This document shows positions 32,891 through 42,199 of a stretch of 64,000 bases of DNA, piece after piece. Source of the DNA: Streptomyces sp. I05A-00742 (GTDB lineage: Bacteria > Actinomycetota > Actinomycetes > Streptomycetales > Streptomycetaceae); contig NZ_JABETO010000025.1 in NCBI RefSeq assembly GCF_013055795.1, positions 29,699 through 93,698 of the forward strand, given 5' to 3'. The notes beneath the pieces are model-generated. The model was given only the letters and a program-made list of their open reading frames with translations. It searched no databases and was not told where the DNA came from. Positions within the stretch are counted from its first letter, which is position 1. Every line of letters starts with the position of its first letter. The position numbers were made by a program, and so were the translations under genes.

Positions 32891-34182
32891 GAGCCCAGCT
32901 CCGCGCCCACCGGCCGGTCCGCGACCAGGTCCAGCAGATCGTCGGCCGGGCAGCGGCCGCGGTCCACGTACCGGGCGGTGAACTCGTCCACCGCCTCCAG
33001 CACCCGGGCCGATGCCCCGAACCGGGGGAGTGCCTCGCGTGCCGCCGCGAAGCAGGTGACGGCGGCGGCGCGCAGCTCCGGGTCGGCCAGGCCGTGCCGG
33101 GCCGCCCTGCGCCACAGCGGATTGCGGGGGGTGGGCTCCCCCTCCGCCGTGTCCGCCAGCGACTTGACCGCCCGGTACGCGGTCTCGGCGGCCGACGGGT
33201 CGTCGAACAGCGCCGCCGTCACCGCCAGCGGCACCAGCCAGCCGTCCTCGCCCGGCTGCGCGTCGATCATGCGCATCTCCAGGTGGCCGCGCGGCCGGAT
33301 GGGCGGGAACAGCGTGGTCAGGTGGTACATCACATCGCCCGCCGTGACCGGCCGCGGTTCGCCGGTGCGCAGCCACTCGCGGAGTGGCAGCCCTTCCACG
33401 GGCTGCCAGGGGCCGTGCTCGCGCCGGATGAACATCACCTCCGCGTCCAGCGCGTACTCCGCCCAGGCCGCCCGCGGCTCCCTGCCCTCCGCGGGGGCGA
33501 GGGTGCGGCCCGGATCCATCTGTGCGTAGGTCGCCTGGCGGGTGGAGCGCCAGCCGGTGGGCCGGCCCAGGTGCAGCGGCGAGTTGGCGAACGCGGCGGC
33601 CAGCACCGCGCCCACCAGGTGCGCGTACCGCCAGCGGCGGCCGAAGCCGAGCGGGCCCGGCCCCTCGCTCCCGGCGTCGACGCAGACCTGGACGGACGCC
33701 GTCCGGCACATGATCGTGCGGCCGGCCCCGTTCCACCGGTCGTAGAAGACCTCCATCGCGCTGTAGCGGCGGGTCTCCACCACCCGGTCGGGGTGGGTCC
33801 ACGGCTCCTTGCCGTACCCGGCGAGGAAGAGCCCGAGGTCCTTCAGCTCCGCACGGGCGAGCGCGAGGTCGGCGGCCACCTCCTCGACACAGGCGGTCAG
33901 GGAAGCGGCGGGCTGCGAGCTGAACTCGATCTGTCCGCCGGGTTCGACGGTGAGCAGCGATCGCAGGGGGAGTTCGTGCAGTCGGTCGGCGGCGGCCGTC
34001 AGCCGGGCCGGTGCCACCGGACGGGTCGGCTCGCGCAGGTCGTGGACGAGCCATTCCAGTTCGACCCCGAGGAGGCGGGGCGGTCCGGTCTTGAAACAGA
34101 TGCCGCGGACCAGCGCCTCGGCCTCGTCCACATCGACCGTACGGGTCGAGCCCTCGCCATAGGCTTTGCTCTCGTCGGTCAC
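32887..34182 (-). CDS. egtA: EgtA, glutamate-cysteine ligase
   Basis: 431 residues from GTG 34182, chosen because AGGAGG lies 9 nt upstream; ATG 34212 would add ten residues but has a poorer site. It is a GCS2-type ligase: LLGVELEWLVHD near residue 41, VEPGGQIEFSSQP near residue 80, then MCRTASVQVCVD near residue 160 and the segment ending HLEMRMIDAQPG near residue 315. It makes gamma-glutamylcysteine for EgtB. First gene of egtABCD; EgtE (the C-S lyase) is not adjacent, as is usual in Streptomyces. Confidence 0.92.
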   Translation of the reverse strand: MTDESKAYGEGSTRTVDVDEAEALVRGICFKTGPPRLLGVELEWLVHDLREPTRPVAPARLTAAADRLHELPLRSLLTVEPGGQIEFSSQPAASLTACVEEVAADLALARAELKDLGLFLAGYGKEPWTHPDRVVETRRYSAMEVFYDRWNGAGRTIMCRTASVQVCVDAGSEGPGPLGFGRRWRYAHLVGAVLAAAFANSPLHLGRPTGWRSTRQATYAQMDPGRTLAPAEGREPRAAWAEYALDAEVMFIRREHGPWQPVEGLPLREWLRTGEPRPVTAGDVMYHLTTLFPPIRPRGHLEMRMIDAQPGEDGWLVPLAVTAALFDDPSAAETAYRAVKSLADTAEGEPTPRNPLWRRAARHGLADPELRAAAVTCFAAAREALPRFGASARVLEAVDEFTARYVDRGRCPADDLLDLVADRPVGAELGS

Positions 34183-34292
34183 TCCGGGTGCCCTCCTGTC
34201 GGTAAGCCCCATTGCCCTGTACCCCCAATCGGGCGGCCACACGCGCCGCCCCGCCGCCGGGAACCGGTCATGCCCGGACGGCCCGCCGGGGC

Positions 34293-34718
34293 TCAGCCGG
34301 GAAAGGCATAGACCACTGAGGCGTGCGCGACCGGTTCCTCGTCGCCGTCCGCCACGAGGACCACGTCCGTGAACGCCAGCCGCCGGCCGAGCTTGGTGAC
34401 CCGGGCCGTGACCAGCACGTCCGTGCCGGTGACCGGGCGCTGGAACGTCGTCGACTGCTGGATCGTCGTCATCGGCCCGTAGCCGCCGCGGGCGGCCGAG
34501 ACGGCGACGACGGTGGCGGTGTCCGCGGCGGCGAGCAGCGCCTGGCCGGAAAGCATGCCTCCTTCTTGTGGTCCCTCCCTGGCCAGCCGCCCGGACCAGG
34601 GCAGCCGGAGGACGGCGTGCCGCTCGCCCGTCTCCTCCACGGTCAGCCCGAGGTCCCGTACCCAGGGGGCGAAGTTCTCGGTGAGGATCGACTGCGCGGG
34701 GTGCGGTGTCGTGGTCAC
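34293..34718 (-). CDS. PaaI-type hotdog thioesterase
   Basis: 141 residues from GTG 34718. Hotdog fold: a central helix in GGMLSGQALLAAADTATVVA near residue 52 and the strand TTIQQSTTFQRPVTGTDVL near residue 85. The catalytic Asp is probably that of AADTA. These enzymes hydrolyse aryl- or acyl-CoA thioesters. It is divergent from the P450 gene and lies 110 bp before egtA in the same direction as the egt genes, but unrelated to them in function. Confidence 0.82.
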   Translation of the reverse strand: MTTTPHPAQSILTENFAPWVRDLGLTVEETGERHAVLRLPWSGRLAREGPQEGGMLSGQALLAAADTATVVAVSAARGGYGPMTTIQQSTTFQRPVTGTDVLVTARVTKLGRRLAFTDVVLVADGDEEPVAHASVVYAFPG

Positions 34719-34809
34719 GCCCCACAGTGTGGCGGCCCCTTGACGGGGTCGCCAGGGGACGGCGTACGGTCCGGGCGCGAGGCGCGGACGAGCGGGCGGA
34801 GGCGGACCG

Positions 34810-36171
34810 ATGAGCGAGGCGGAGCGGACGGACGCGGGCGGGGCCGCCGCCGTCTTCGACCCGGCGACCTACGCCCGGGGCGTGCCCTACGGCCTCTTCC
34901 GGGAGCTCCGGGACCACGCACCGGTGTGCCGCGTGCCCGAACCGGCCGTCGGCGCCTGGCCCCCGGGCCCCGGCTACTGGGCCGTCTTCCGGCACGCCGA
35001 CGTCCGGCACGTCCTGCGCACCCCGGACGTCTTCTCCTCCCACCTGGGCGCCACCCAGATCCGGGACCCCGACACCCCCGGGGAACTCGCCTTCGCCCGG
35101 ACGATGATGCTCAACCAGGACCCGCCCGCCCATGTACGGCTGCGCCGCATCGTCGCCGCCGCCTTCACCCCGCGCGCGGTGCGGGAGCTGGACGCCGTCA
35201 TCACGGAACGGGCCCGCGCGCTCGTCGCCGGCGTCGCGGCCGACGGCGCGGCGGACTTCGTCGCCCTCGCCGCCGACCTGCCCGTCCGCACCCTCGCCCA
35301 TCTGCTGGGCGTCCCGGACGAGGACCGGCTGCTGCTCGCCGACTGGGCGGACCGGATCATCGGCTACCAGGACCCCGACCGGGCCGCCGCGAGCGACGCC
35401 GACCCGGCGGAGCTCAGCCCCCTCGGCCGCGCCGCCCTCGCCCTGCGGCCGGGACCGCTCGTCCGCCCGGACGGATCACCCCTCAACCCGCGCTCCCGGG
35501 CGGCGCTGCCCGATATGTTCGCCTACGCCCACGCGCTCGCGGAACGGCCCCGGGAGGGCAGCGTCATGGCCCGGATGCGCGACGCGGGGCTGCGGCGCGA
35601 CGAGTTCGAGACGATGTTCTTCCTCTTCGCCGTCGCCGGCAACGAGACGCTGCGCAACGGCATTCCCGGCGCACTGCTCACCCTCCTCGACCACCCGGAC
35701 CAGTGCGCGCTGCTCAAGGAGCGCCCCGAGCTGACCGGTTCGGCGGTGGAGGAGGCCCTGCGGTACTGGCCGCCCGTCCTGGACTTCCGGCGGACCGCCG
35801 CCCGGGACACCGACCTCGGGGGCGTCCGTCTCCGGCGCGGCGAGAAGGTCGTCGTCTACCACGCCTCCGCCAACCGCGACGAGCGCGTCTTCCCCGACCC
35901 CGACCGCTTCGACATCACCCGCAGCCCCAACGACCACGTCAGTTTCGGGGCCGGCCAGCACGTCTGCCTCGGCGCCCACCTCGCCCGGGTGCAGCTCCGG
36001 GCCATGCTGCGGGCGACACTGGACGGGCTCCCGGACCTGGCCCGCGACGGCGAGGCGGTCCGGCTCACCTCCAACTTCCAGAACGGCCTCAAGCACCTGC
36101 CCGTCAGATGGCGGACCGATCAGATGGCGAACAGCTCGGTGAACGCGCCCGTGGTGTCGCCGACATCGTGA
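34810..36171 (+). CDS. Cytochrome P450
   Basis: 453 residues. The ExxR motif is EEALRYW near residue 316 and the heme loop is FGAGQHVCLGAHLAR near residue 378, with the Cys thiolate ligand. The I-helix oxygen-activation motif reads AGNETLRN, the AGNET type seen in CYP124/125/142-like enzymes that hydroxylate steroids or branched lipids, rather than AGxDT. A soluble class I P450 requiring ferredoxin and reductase, neither of which is adjacent. The last 52 bp overlap the convergent DUF4239 gene; the C-terminal tail after about residue 435 is unusual and may be shorter in relatives. Confidence 0.88.
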   Translation: MSEAERTDAGGAAAVFDPATYARGVPYGLFRELRDHAPVCRVPEPAVGAWPPGPGYWAVFRHADVRHVLRTPDVFSSHLGATQIRDPDTPGELAFARTMMLNQDPPAHVRLRRIVAAAFTPRAVRELDAVITERARALVAGVAADGAADFVALAADLPVRTLAHLLGVPDEDRLLLADWADRIIGYQDPDRAAASDADPAELSPLGRAALALRPGPLVRPDGSPLNPRSRAALPDMFAYAHALAERPREGSVMARMRDAGLRRDEFETMFFLFAVAGNETLRNGIPGALLTLLDHPDQCALLKERPELTGSAVEEALRYWPPVLDFRRTAARDTDLGGVRLRRGEKVVVYHASANRDERVFPDPDRFDITRSPNDHVSFGAGQHVCLGAHLARVQLRAMLRATLDGLPDLARDGEAVRLTSNFQNGLKHLPVRWRTDQMANSSVNAPVVSPTS

Positions 36172-36875
36172 CCGAAGGGCGAGTTGAAGTCCCAGATGAG
36201 GAAGAGCAGGAAGGCGATCAGCGCGCTGTAGAGCCCGGCCAGCAGCAACTCGCGCGGCGACCGCCGGATCTGGAGCGTGTAGATCAGCCCGACCGCCACC
36301 AGCGCCCCGCCGATCAGCCCGAACCACACCACCCCGGGCATCGTGGCCCCGGCGTTGAGCGCCCGCGCGTTCCGCGCCGCGTCCGCCGCCCCCGCCTGGT
36401 CCAGCAGCGGCTGGTACGACTGACCCTCGCGGTCGTCCCGCGGTTCGTAGGAGGTGAGGTCCTCCCGCACCTTGGCCAGCAACTCCGTCCCCTTGTCGGT
36501 GACGTCTCCGGTGTCGAGCATGCGCCGCCACTCCGTGTGGACGACGTACCGCACATAGCCGTCGATGTCCTCCCGCACCTGGTCCCGGACCACCGGGGGA
36601 TACGCCTGCACCCGCTCGTACACCTGGTGCAGGGCCTGCGCCTCGGCCTGCACGGTCGCCTGCGCCGCGTTGCGCGCCTCCCAGACCCCGGCGATGGCCA
36701 GGCCCAGCACGATCGCGTACACCACTCCGATCATCATCGTCATGTACTCGATGACGTCGGGCGTCTCCGACGGGTCCTCCTCCGCGCCCACCCTCCGCCC
36801 GCGGAGCAGGATCACCGACAGGACGACCACGATCACCGCGACCATGGCGAACACCAGCATCAACCACTCGGACAC
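36120..36875 (-). CDS. DUF4239 membrane protein
   Basis: 251 residues from GTG 36875: GGAGG then lies 6 nt before the start, whereas the ATG at 36881 would touch it. Helices are at about residues 5-25 and 45-65 at the N-terminus and two more at about 175-195 and 205-225. Between them is a long soluble helical segment with EAQALHQVYERVQAYPP. This is the DUF4239 pattern; function is not known. It overlaps the P450 gene tail to tail. Confidence 0.8.
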   Translation of the reverse strand: MSEWLMLVFAMVAVIVVVLSVILLRGRRVGAEEDPSETPDVIEYMTMMIGVVYAIVLGLAIAGVWEARNAAQATVQAEAQALHQVYERVQAYPPVVRDQVREDIDGYVRYVVHTEWRRMLDTGDVTDKGTELLAKVREDLTSYEPRDDREGQSYQPLLDQAGAADAARNARALNAGATMPGVVWFGLIGGALVAVGLIYTLQIRRSPRELLLAGLYSALIAFLLFLIWDFNSPFGHDVGDTTGAFTELFAI

Positions 36876-37078
36876 GGGCATCCTCCGGAGACGAACGGGG
36901 GCGCGGGCGGCGCGTAACACCGAGATACTGCTGCGCCGGTCACCCGTTCAGCCGGGGTGCGGGGTGGGTTCGTCCGAAGGGATGAAGAGCGTTCGAGCGG
37001 GGGCGGGCGGTGTTCTACGCGCGGGTTCCGGGTCGTCGTCGGTCGGCCCGGAGGGCGCGGCGGCCGCGGTCTCCGGAC

Positions 37079-38011
37079 TCAGCCGCCGAGGGATTCCAAG
37101 TGCCGAAAGAGTGCCCGGTGTCCCTCGGGCGTCGGGTGCAGACCGTCGACGAGGAGGTCCGGGCGGTCGCGCAGCGGCTCCCACAGGTCGAGGTGGTCGA
37201 TGTGGTGCGCGGCGCACCAGGTCCGTATGGACTCGCGCACGGCCAGGGCCCGTTCGCGGGTGAAGCGCAGGCCCTCGTAGTTCCGGGTGCGGGACTCGTC
37301 GATCCACGACGGCCCGGCGACGACGAGCCGCGCGTTGTGGCGCAGGGCGGTGGCGGCCAGTGCGGCGAGGTTGTCTGTGAGGCGTGTCAACCCGTCGGCC
37401 GCCGGAGCGGCGAGCGGCAGGGCGGAGTCGTTGATGCCGGCGGCGACGAGGAGGGTGTCGGGCCGGCGGGGGGCGAGGAGGGCGGGGGTCTGCTCGACGA
37501 CGTCGGTCAGGGTGCTGCCGGGGACGGCCAGGTTGAAGACCCGGTGGTCGGCCTCGTTCGCGGCGATGTGGGAGGCGGCGAGGCGGGCCGCCCACCCGCC
37601 CCGCGGGTCGCAGCGCCCGTAGGCGATGCTGTCGCCGACGATCACGATGCGCGCCGCCGGGCGCAGCGGCTTGGCGTCCAGGTAGGCCCAGGAGCTCTCG
37701 CCGGAGGAGAGGAGCACGCGCCGGCGGACGTAGTCGTCGACCTCGTAGGCGTCGGCCGCGGCCAGGTCCGCGTCGGTGAGACGCAGGACGACGCCCTCGA
37801 CCACGGCGCCGGTCCGCCGCTCCAGGGTCAGGTGGACGTCCGACCCGCTGGTGGCGATCACGGCGGGGTCGGTGATCGGCTGGGGCCTGGTCGTGTGGCC
37901 GGCGAGCGACGCCGGGGACGTGGGCACGGTCCGGCCGAAGAGGGCGGTCTGGACGTGCCCGTCCTTCAGCGTGCCGAAGGAGAACAGGGTGTGGGGGCGG
38001 GACTCGGTCAC
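37079..38011 (-). CDS. GGCT-like / SGNH hydrolase fusion protein
   Basis: 310 residues from GTG 38011. Residues 1-115 match the gamma-glutamylcyclotransferase-like (AIG2) fold: FSFGTLKDGHVQTALFGR at the start, then VVEGVVLRLTDADLAA and AYEVDDYVRRRV. Residues 118-310 are an SGNH/GDSL esterase: VIVGDSIAYG (Ser block I), GSTLTD (block II), GINDS (block III) and DGLHPTPEGH (Asp-His block V). Both halves appear intact. The acyl substrate is unknown. Whether the first domain is active is unclear; the catalytic Glu equivalent is not obvious. Confidence 0.8.
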   Translation of the reverse strand: MTESRPHTLFSFGTLKDGHVQTALFGRTVPTSPASLAGHTTRPQPITDPAVIATSGSDVHLTLERRTGAVVEGVVLRLTDADLAAADAYEVDDYVRRRVLLSSGESSWAYLDAKPLRPAARIVIVGDSIAYGRCDPRGGWAARLAASHIAANEADHRVFNLAVPGSTLTDVVEQTPALLAPRRPDTLLVAAGINDSALPLAAPAADGLTRLTDNLAALAATALRHNARLVVAGPSWIDESRTRNYEGLRFTRERALAVRESIRTWCAAHHIDHLDLWEPLRDRPDLLVDGLHPTPEGHRALFRHLESLGG

Positions 38012-38087
38012 CGTGAGCGCCGTGGCCTTTCGTGCGGGATGATCGTTTCACCCTATCGGCCGGGCCGTGGCCGCCCCCCGGCGCCTG

Positions 38088-39728
38088 TCACACGTCCTTC
38101 GCCACCGCCCGTTCCAGGATCGCCCCCAGGTCGGCCCCGGTCGGCAGGGTGCCGAAGGCCTGACCCCAGTCGCCGTCCAGCCGGGAGGCGCAGAACGCGT
38201 CGGCGACGGCGGGAGCGGAGTGCCGGACGAGGAGGCTGCCCTGGAGGACGAGGGTGAACTGCTCGGCGAGGCGGCGGGCGGTGAGCTGGGCGCGGTGGGG
38301 GTCGTCGAGGGTGGTGAGGAGGGTGCGCAGCCGGGCGGTGGCCGCGTCGAGGCGGGGGTCCGCGCCGGCGGCGGCGTCGACCTCGGCGAACCAGGCCTCC
38401 AGGGCCTCCGGTTCCCGGGTGAGGACGCGGAGGACGTCGAGGGCCGAGACATTGCCGGAGCCCTCCCAGATGGAGAGCAGCGGGGCCTCCCGGTAGAGGC
38501 GGGGCATGCCGGACTCCTCGACGTAGCCGTTGCCGCCCAGGCACTCCAGCGCCTCGGCCGCGTGCGCGCTGCCGCGCTTGCACACCCAGTACTTGCCGGC
38601 CGCGAGGGCGAGCCGGCGCAGGGCGCGTTCCCGGGTGTCGCCGGCCTCCGCCCGGTCCAGGGCGGCGGCCAGGCGCATGGCCAGGAGCGTGGCGGCCTCG
38701 GACTCGACGGCCAGGTCCGCCAGGACGTTGCGCATCAGCGGCTGGTCGATCAGCTCGGCGCCGAAGGCGCGGCGGTGCGCGGTGTGGTGCAGCGCCTGCC
38801 GCAGCCCGGCGCGCATCCCGGCGGCGGAGCCGATGACACAGTCGAGCCGGGTCATGTTGACCATCTCCACGATGGTCCGTACGCCGCGTCCGGGCTCGCC
38901 GACGGGCCAGGCCACGGCCTGCTCGTACTCGATCTCGGCCGAGGCGTTGGAGCGGTTGCCCAGCTTGTCCTTCAGCCGCTGGAGGCGCAGGGCGTTGCGG
39001 GTGCCGTCCGGCAGGACGCGCGGCATGAGGAAGCAGGTGAGGCCCTGCTCGGCCTGGGCGAGCACCAGGAAGACGTCGCTCATGGGCGCCGAGGTGAACC
39101 ACTTGTGCCCGGTGATCAGATACGTTCCGTCGCCGGTCGGGACGGCCGCGGTGGTGTTGGCGCGGACGTCCGAACCGCCCTGCTTCTCCGTCATCGACAT
39201 GCCGGCGATCAGCCCGCGCTTGGCGAGCGGCGGCCGCAGCCCGTAGTCGTACTCCCGCGAGGCGAGCAGCGGCTCGTAGACGGCGGCCAGGTCGGGCTGG
39301 GCGCGCAGGGCGGGGACGGCGGCGTTGGTCATGGAGACGGGACAGCCGTGGCCGGGCTCGGCCTGGGCCCAGACATAGAACTTGGCCGCGCGCACCAGGT
39401 GGGCGCCGGCCCGCCCGTCCGTCCAGGGGGCGGCGTGCTGCCCGCTCTCCACGGCGGCGGCCATCAGCCGGTGCCAGGCGGGGTGGAACTCGACCTCGTC
39501 GACGCGGTGGCCGTACCGGTCATGGGTCCGGAGCACCGGCGGGGACGCCTCGGCCATCCGCGCCCAGTCCTGCACCTCGTCCGAGCCCGCCCGCTCCCCG
39601 AGCTCCCGCACCTCCGCCTCGCCCCAGGCCCCGCCGTCCCGGCGCAGCGCCTCCAGCAGCGCGGGGTCGTCGGCGGTGGTGAAGCCGGTCAGGGGCGGGG
39701 CCTGGTTGAAGACCTCATGCGTGCTCAC
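38088..39728 (-). CDS. AidB-like acyl-CoA dehydrogenase
   Basis: 546 residues from GTG 39728 (GGAGG 6 nt upstream). It has acyl-CoA dehydrogenase domains plus the AidB-type N-terminal extension. Signatures are AGMSMTEKQGGSDVRANTT near residue 190, HKWFTSAPMSDVFLVLAQ near residue 217, the flavin segment RLDCVIGSAAGMR near residue 300 and ECLGGNGYVEESG near residue 400. AidB binds DNA and has been linked to alkylation protection, while others are isovaleryl-CoA dehydrogenase-like. Divergent from the two-component genes. Confidence 0.88.
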   Translation of the reverse strand: MSTHEVFNQAPPLTGFTTADDPALLEALRRDGGAWGEAEVRELGERAGSDEVQDWARMAEASPPVLRTHDRYGHRVDEVEFHPAWHRLMAAAVESGQHAAPWTDGRAGAHLVRAAKFYVWAQAEPGHGCPVSMTNAAVPALRAQPDLAAVYEPLLASREYDYGLRPPLAKRGLIAGMSMTEKQGGSDVRANTTAAVPTGDGTYLITGHKWFTSAPMSDVFLVLAQAEQGLTCFLMPRVLPDGTRNALRLQRLKDKLGNRSNASAEIEYEQAVAWPVGEPGRGVRTIVEMVNMTRLDCVIGSAAGMRAGLRQALHHTAHRRAFGAELIDQPLMRNVLADLAVESEAATLLAMRLAAALDRAEAGDTRERALRRLALAAGKYWVCKRGSAHAAEALECLGGNGYVEESGMPRLYREAPLLSIWEGSGNVSALDVLRVLTREPEALEAWFAEVDAAAGADPRLDAATARLRTLLTTLDDPHRAQLTARRLAEQFTLVLQGSLLVRHSAPAVADAFCASRLDGDWGQAFGTLPTGADLGAILERAVAKDV

Positions 39729-39931
39729 GACGACCTCCGGATCACTGCGGTGGTGGTGCTTGACGGGGTACGGACAACCGACGGTCATTATCCCGCCGCG
39801 GACTGTTCCGGAAGGGGAGTCCGGTGAAGTGGGAGGAGAAAGACGAGGAGTGAGGCTGGAGGGAGGGGAGTCGCGGGAGGTGAATATGAGCAATCGGTGA
39901 CAGTTCCCGGCTCGCGACCGCATCCGGCGCG

Positions 39932-39962
39932 TTGATGTGCTTACCCGATCGATACTGTCCGT
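39932..39962 (+). promoter_or_regulatory. Possible leaderless promoter of the two-component operon
   Basis: TTGATG (39932-39937) and TACTGT (39953-39958) are present with a 15-bp spacer, and the ATG of the regulator follows only 4 nt later. No Shine-Dalgarno is visible before that ATG. Together these suggest a leaderless transcript. Spacing is short, so confidence is low. Confidence 0.35.
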
Positions 39963-40664
39963 ATGTCACGCGTGCTTCTGATCGAGGACGACCGGGCGGT
40001 ACGGGAAGGGGTCACCCTCACCCTGCGCCGCCGCGGTCATGAGGTCGAGGCCGCGGCGACCGGTGAGGCCGGGCTCGCCGCGCTCGGCGCCTTCCGGCCC
40101 GATCTCGTCCTGCTCGATCTGATGCTCCCCGACATCAGCGGCTTCGAGGTCTGCCGCCGGATCCGCACCACCCAGCAGCTCCCGATCATCATGCTCACCG
40201 CCCGCGGCGACGACATCGACGTCGTCCTCGGACTGGAGGCGGGCGCCGACGACTACATCGTCAAACCGGCCCGCGGCGAGGTCCTGGAGGCCCGCATCCG
40301 CGCGGTCCTCCGCCGCGCCGCCCCCGTCGACGGCGGACCGGACGCCGTGCCCGCCGCCCAGGCCGCCGAGGTCCACGGCGACCTGGTCGTCGACCGCGCC
40401 GGGCTGCTGGTCTCCAAGCACGGCCAGGACCTCGCGCTCGCGCCCTCCGAGATGAAGCTGCTGCTCCACCTCTCCGCCACCCCCGGCCGGGTCTTCAGCC
40501 GCCAGCAGCTTCTGGAGCACGTCTGGGAGCACAGCTACCACGGTGACGCCCGGCTGGTGGACGCCTGTGTGATGCGGCTCCGCACCAAGGTCGAGGACTC
40601 CACGCGGTCGCCCCGCTACATCCAGACCGTGCGCGGCTTCGGCTACCGGTTCGGGCCGTTGTGA
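39963..40664 (+). CDS. OmpR/PhoB-type response regulator
   Basis: 233 residues. Receiver domain with the acidic pocket (LLIEDDR), phosphoacceptor Asp in LVLLDLMLPD near residue 54, Thr in MLTARGDD and Lys in YIVKPARG near residue 103. The winged-helix DNA-binding domain runs from about residue 135 to the end (VFSRQQLLEHVWEHSYHG, then DACVMRLRTKVED and TVRGFGYRF). Similar in layout to AfsQ1 and CseB, but the identity of the pathway cannot be fixed here. Its stop overlaps the kinase start. Confidence 0.92.
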   Translation: MSRVLLIEDDRAVREGVTLTLRRRGHEVEAAATGEAGLAALGAFRPDLVLLDLMLPDISGFEVCRRIRTTQQLPIIMLTARGDDIDVVLGLEAGADDYIVKPARGEVLEARIRAVLRRAAPVDGGPDAVPAAQAAEVHGDLVVDRAGLLVSKHGQDLALAPSEMKLLLHLSATPGRVFSRQQLLEHVWEHSYHGDARLVDACVMRLRTKVEDSTRSPRYIQTVRGFGYRFGPL

Positions 40665-42199
40665 GACGTCCCGCGTTGCGACGTCCCTCCGCGAGGCGCC
40701 CGGAGCCCGCCGGGGACCGGGCGCCGGCCACGTCCCGGCGGCCCGCCCTGCGCACTCTGGCCCGCGGTCTGCGCGCCCGGCTCGTGGTCGCGTTCCTGCT
40801 CGTCGCCGCGCTGAGCGCGCTCGCCACCGCGGCCCTCACCTTCCGGGAGGCCCGCACCGCGATCCTCCAGCGCACCCAGGACACCTCGGTCGACGCCCTG
40901 CGCGGACAGGTCAACTCCCAGGTGCCCGATCTGTCCTTCCCGCCCGGCACCGAGGCCCTCACCAAGTTCGCGACGAACCTCAACCGGGCCGGCGCGGCGT
41001 CCCAGCGCTGGATCGTGCACACCCGCTACCGCAACGGGCCCATGGTGCCGGCCCTCAGGCCCGGTGAGGACGGCGTCATCGGGACCGGGGTGCGCAAGAA
41101 GGTGCAGGCCGGGATCTCCGCCGTCCAGCGCATCGAGGACAACGGCAGGCCCTGGCTCGTCATCGGCCTGCCCGTCACCTACAGCGACGACCAGAAGCAG
41201 CCCTCCGGCCTGGAGGTCTTCGCGCGGGTACCGCTCCGCGAGGACGAGGCCAACGTCCGCGCCCTCGTCAACGCCGCCCAGAGCGGGGCACTGCCCGCCG
41301 TCGCCCTCGCCGTGGTGCCGGCGCTCATCGCCGCGAGCGGCGTCCTCCGGCCCGTCCGCGAACTGCGGCGCGGCGCCCAGCAGATCACGGAGGGCGCCCT
41401 CGACACCCGGCTCAAGGTCACCGGCCGCGACGAACTCGCCGACCTCTCAAGGACGTTCAACGGCATGGCCGCCGCGCTGGAGGAGAATGTCGCCGAACTC
41501 CGCCGCATGGAGGCCAACGCGCGACGCTTCGCCGCCGACGTCTCGCACGAACTGCGCACCCCGCTGGCCGCCATGACCGCCGTCGTCGACGTGCTCGACG
41601 AGGACGCCGCCACGTTCGACCCGGACACCGCCCACGCCGTCCGGCTGATCAGCGAGGAGACGGGGAAGCTCGCCCGCATGGTCGAGGACCTGATGGAGAT
41701 CTCCCGCTTCGACGCGGGCGCCGCGGCCCTGCACCTCGACGAGGTCGACGTGGCCGAGAGCGTTCGCAAGACCCTCCAGGCCCGCAACTGGCAGGACAAG
41801 GTCACCGCCGACCTGCCCGAGAGCGTGCGGGCCCGGCTGGACGCCCGGCGCATCGACGTCGTGATCGCCAACCTCGTCGGCAACGCCCTGCGGCACGGCG
41901 GGGAGCCGGTGCGGGTGGCGGTCCGCACGGAGGACACGGACGGTACGGGCGAGCGGCTGCTCATCGAGGTCGCCGACCGCGGCGAGGGCATCGACCCCGA
42001 GGTCCTGCCCCACGTCTTCGACCGCTTCTACAAGGCCGACGCCGCCCGGGCCCGCTCCGAGGGCAGCGGCCTCGGCCTCGCCATCACGCTGGAGAACGTC
42101 CGGCTCCACCACGGGACCGTCCGGGCCGCCAACGCGCCCGGGGGAGGAGCGGTGTTCACCGTGGACCTCCCGCTGCGCACAGGAGGTGACGAGGAGTGA
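40661..42199 (+). CDS. Sensor histidine kinase
   Basis: 512 residues from GTG 40661. A cytoplasmic Arg-rich start is followed by a first membrane helix (about residues 42-62), an extracellular sensor of about 160 residues, and a second helix near residues 208-228. HAMP and dimerisation helices carry the phospho-His in DVSHELRTPLAAM near residue 300. N, G1, F and G2 boxes read LVGNALRHGG, DRGEGID, DRFYKAD and GSGLGLAI. Partner of the response regulator; the overlapping lipoprotein gene after it may be part of signal sensing, as in CseA-CseB-CseC. Confidence 0.92.
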   Translation: MRRPALRRPSARRPEPAGDRAPATSRRPALRTLARGLRARLVVAFLLVAALSALATAALTFREARTAILQRTQDTSVDALRGQVNSQVPDLSFPPGTEALTKFATNLNRAGAASQRWIVHTRYRNGPMVPALRPGEDGVIGTGVRKKVQAGISAVQRIEDNGRPWLVIGLPVTYSDDQKQPSGLEVFARVPLREDEANVRALVNAAQSGALPAVALAVVPALIAASGVLRPVRELRRGAQQITEGALDTRLKVTGRDELADLSRTFNGMAAALEENVAELRRMEANARRFAADVSHELRTPLAAMTAVVDVLDEDAATFDPDTAHAVRLISEETGKLARMVEDLMEISRFDAGAAALHLDEVDVAESVRKTLQARNWQDKVTADLPESVRARLDARRIDVVIANLVGNALRHGGEPVRVAVRTEDTDGTGERLLIEVADRGEGIDPEVLPHVFDRFYKADAARARSEGSGLGLAITLENVRLHHGTVRAANAPGGGAVFTVDLPLRTGGDEE

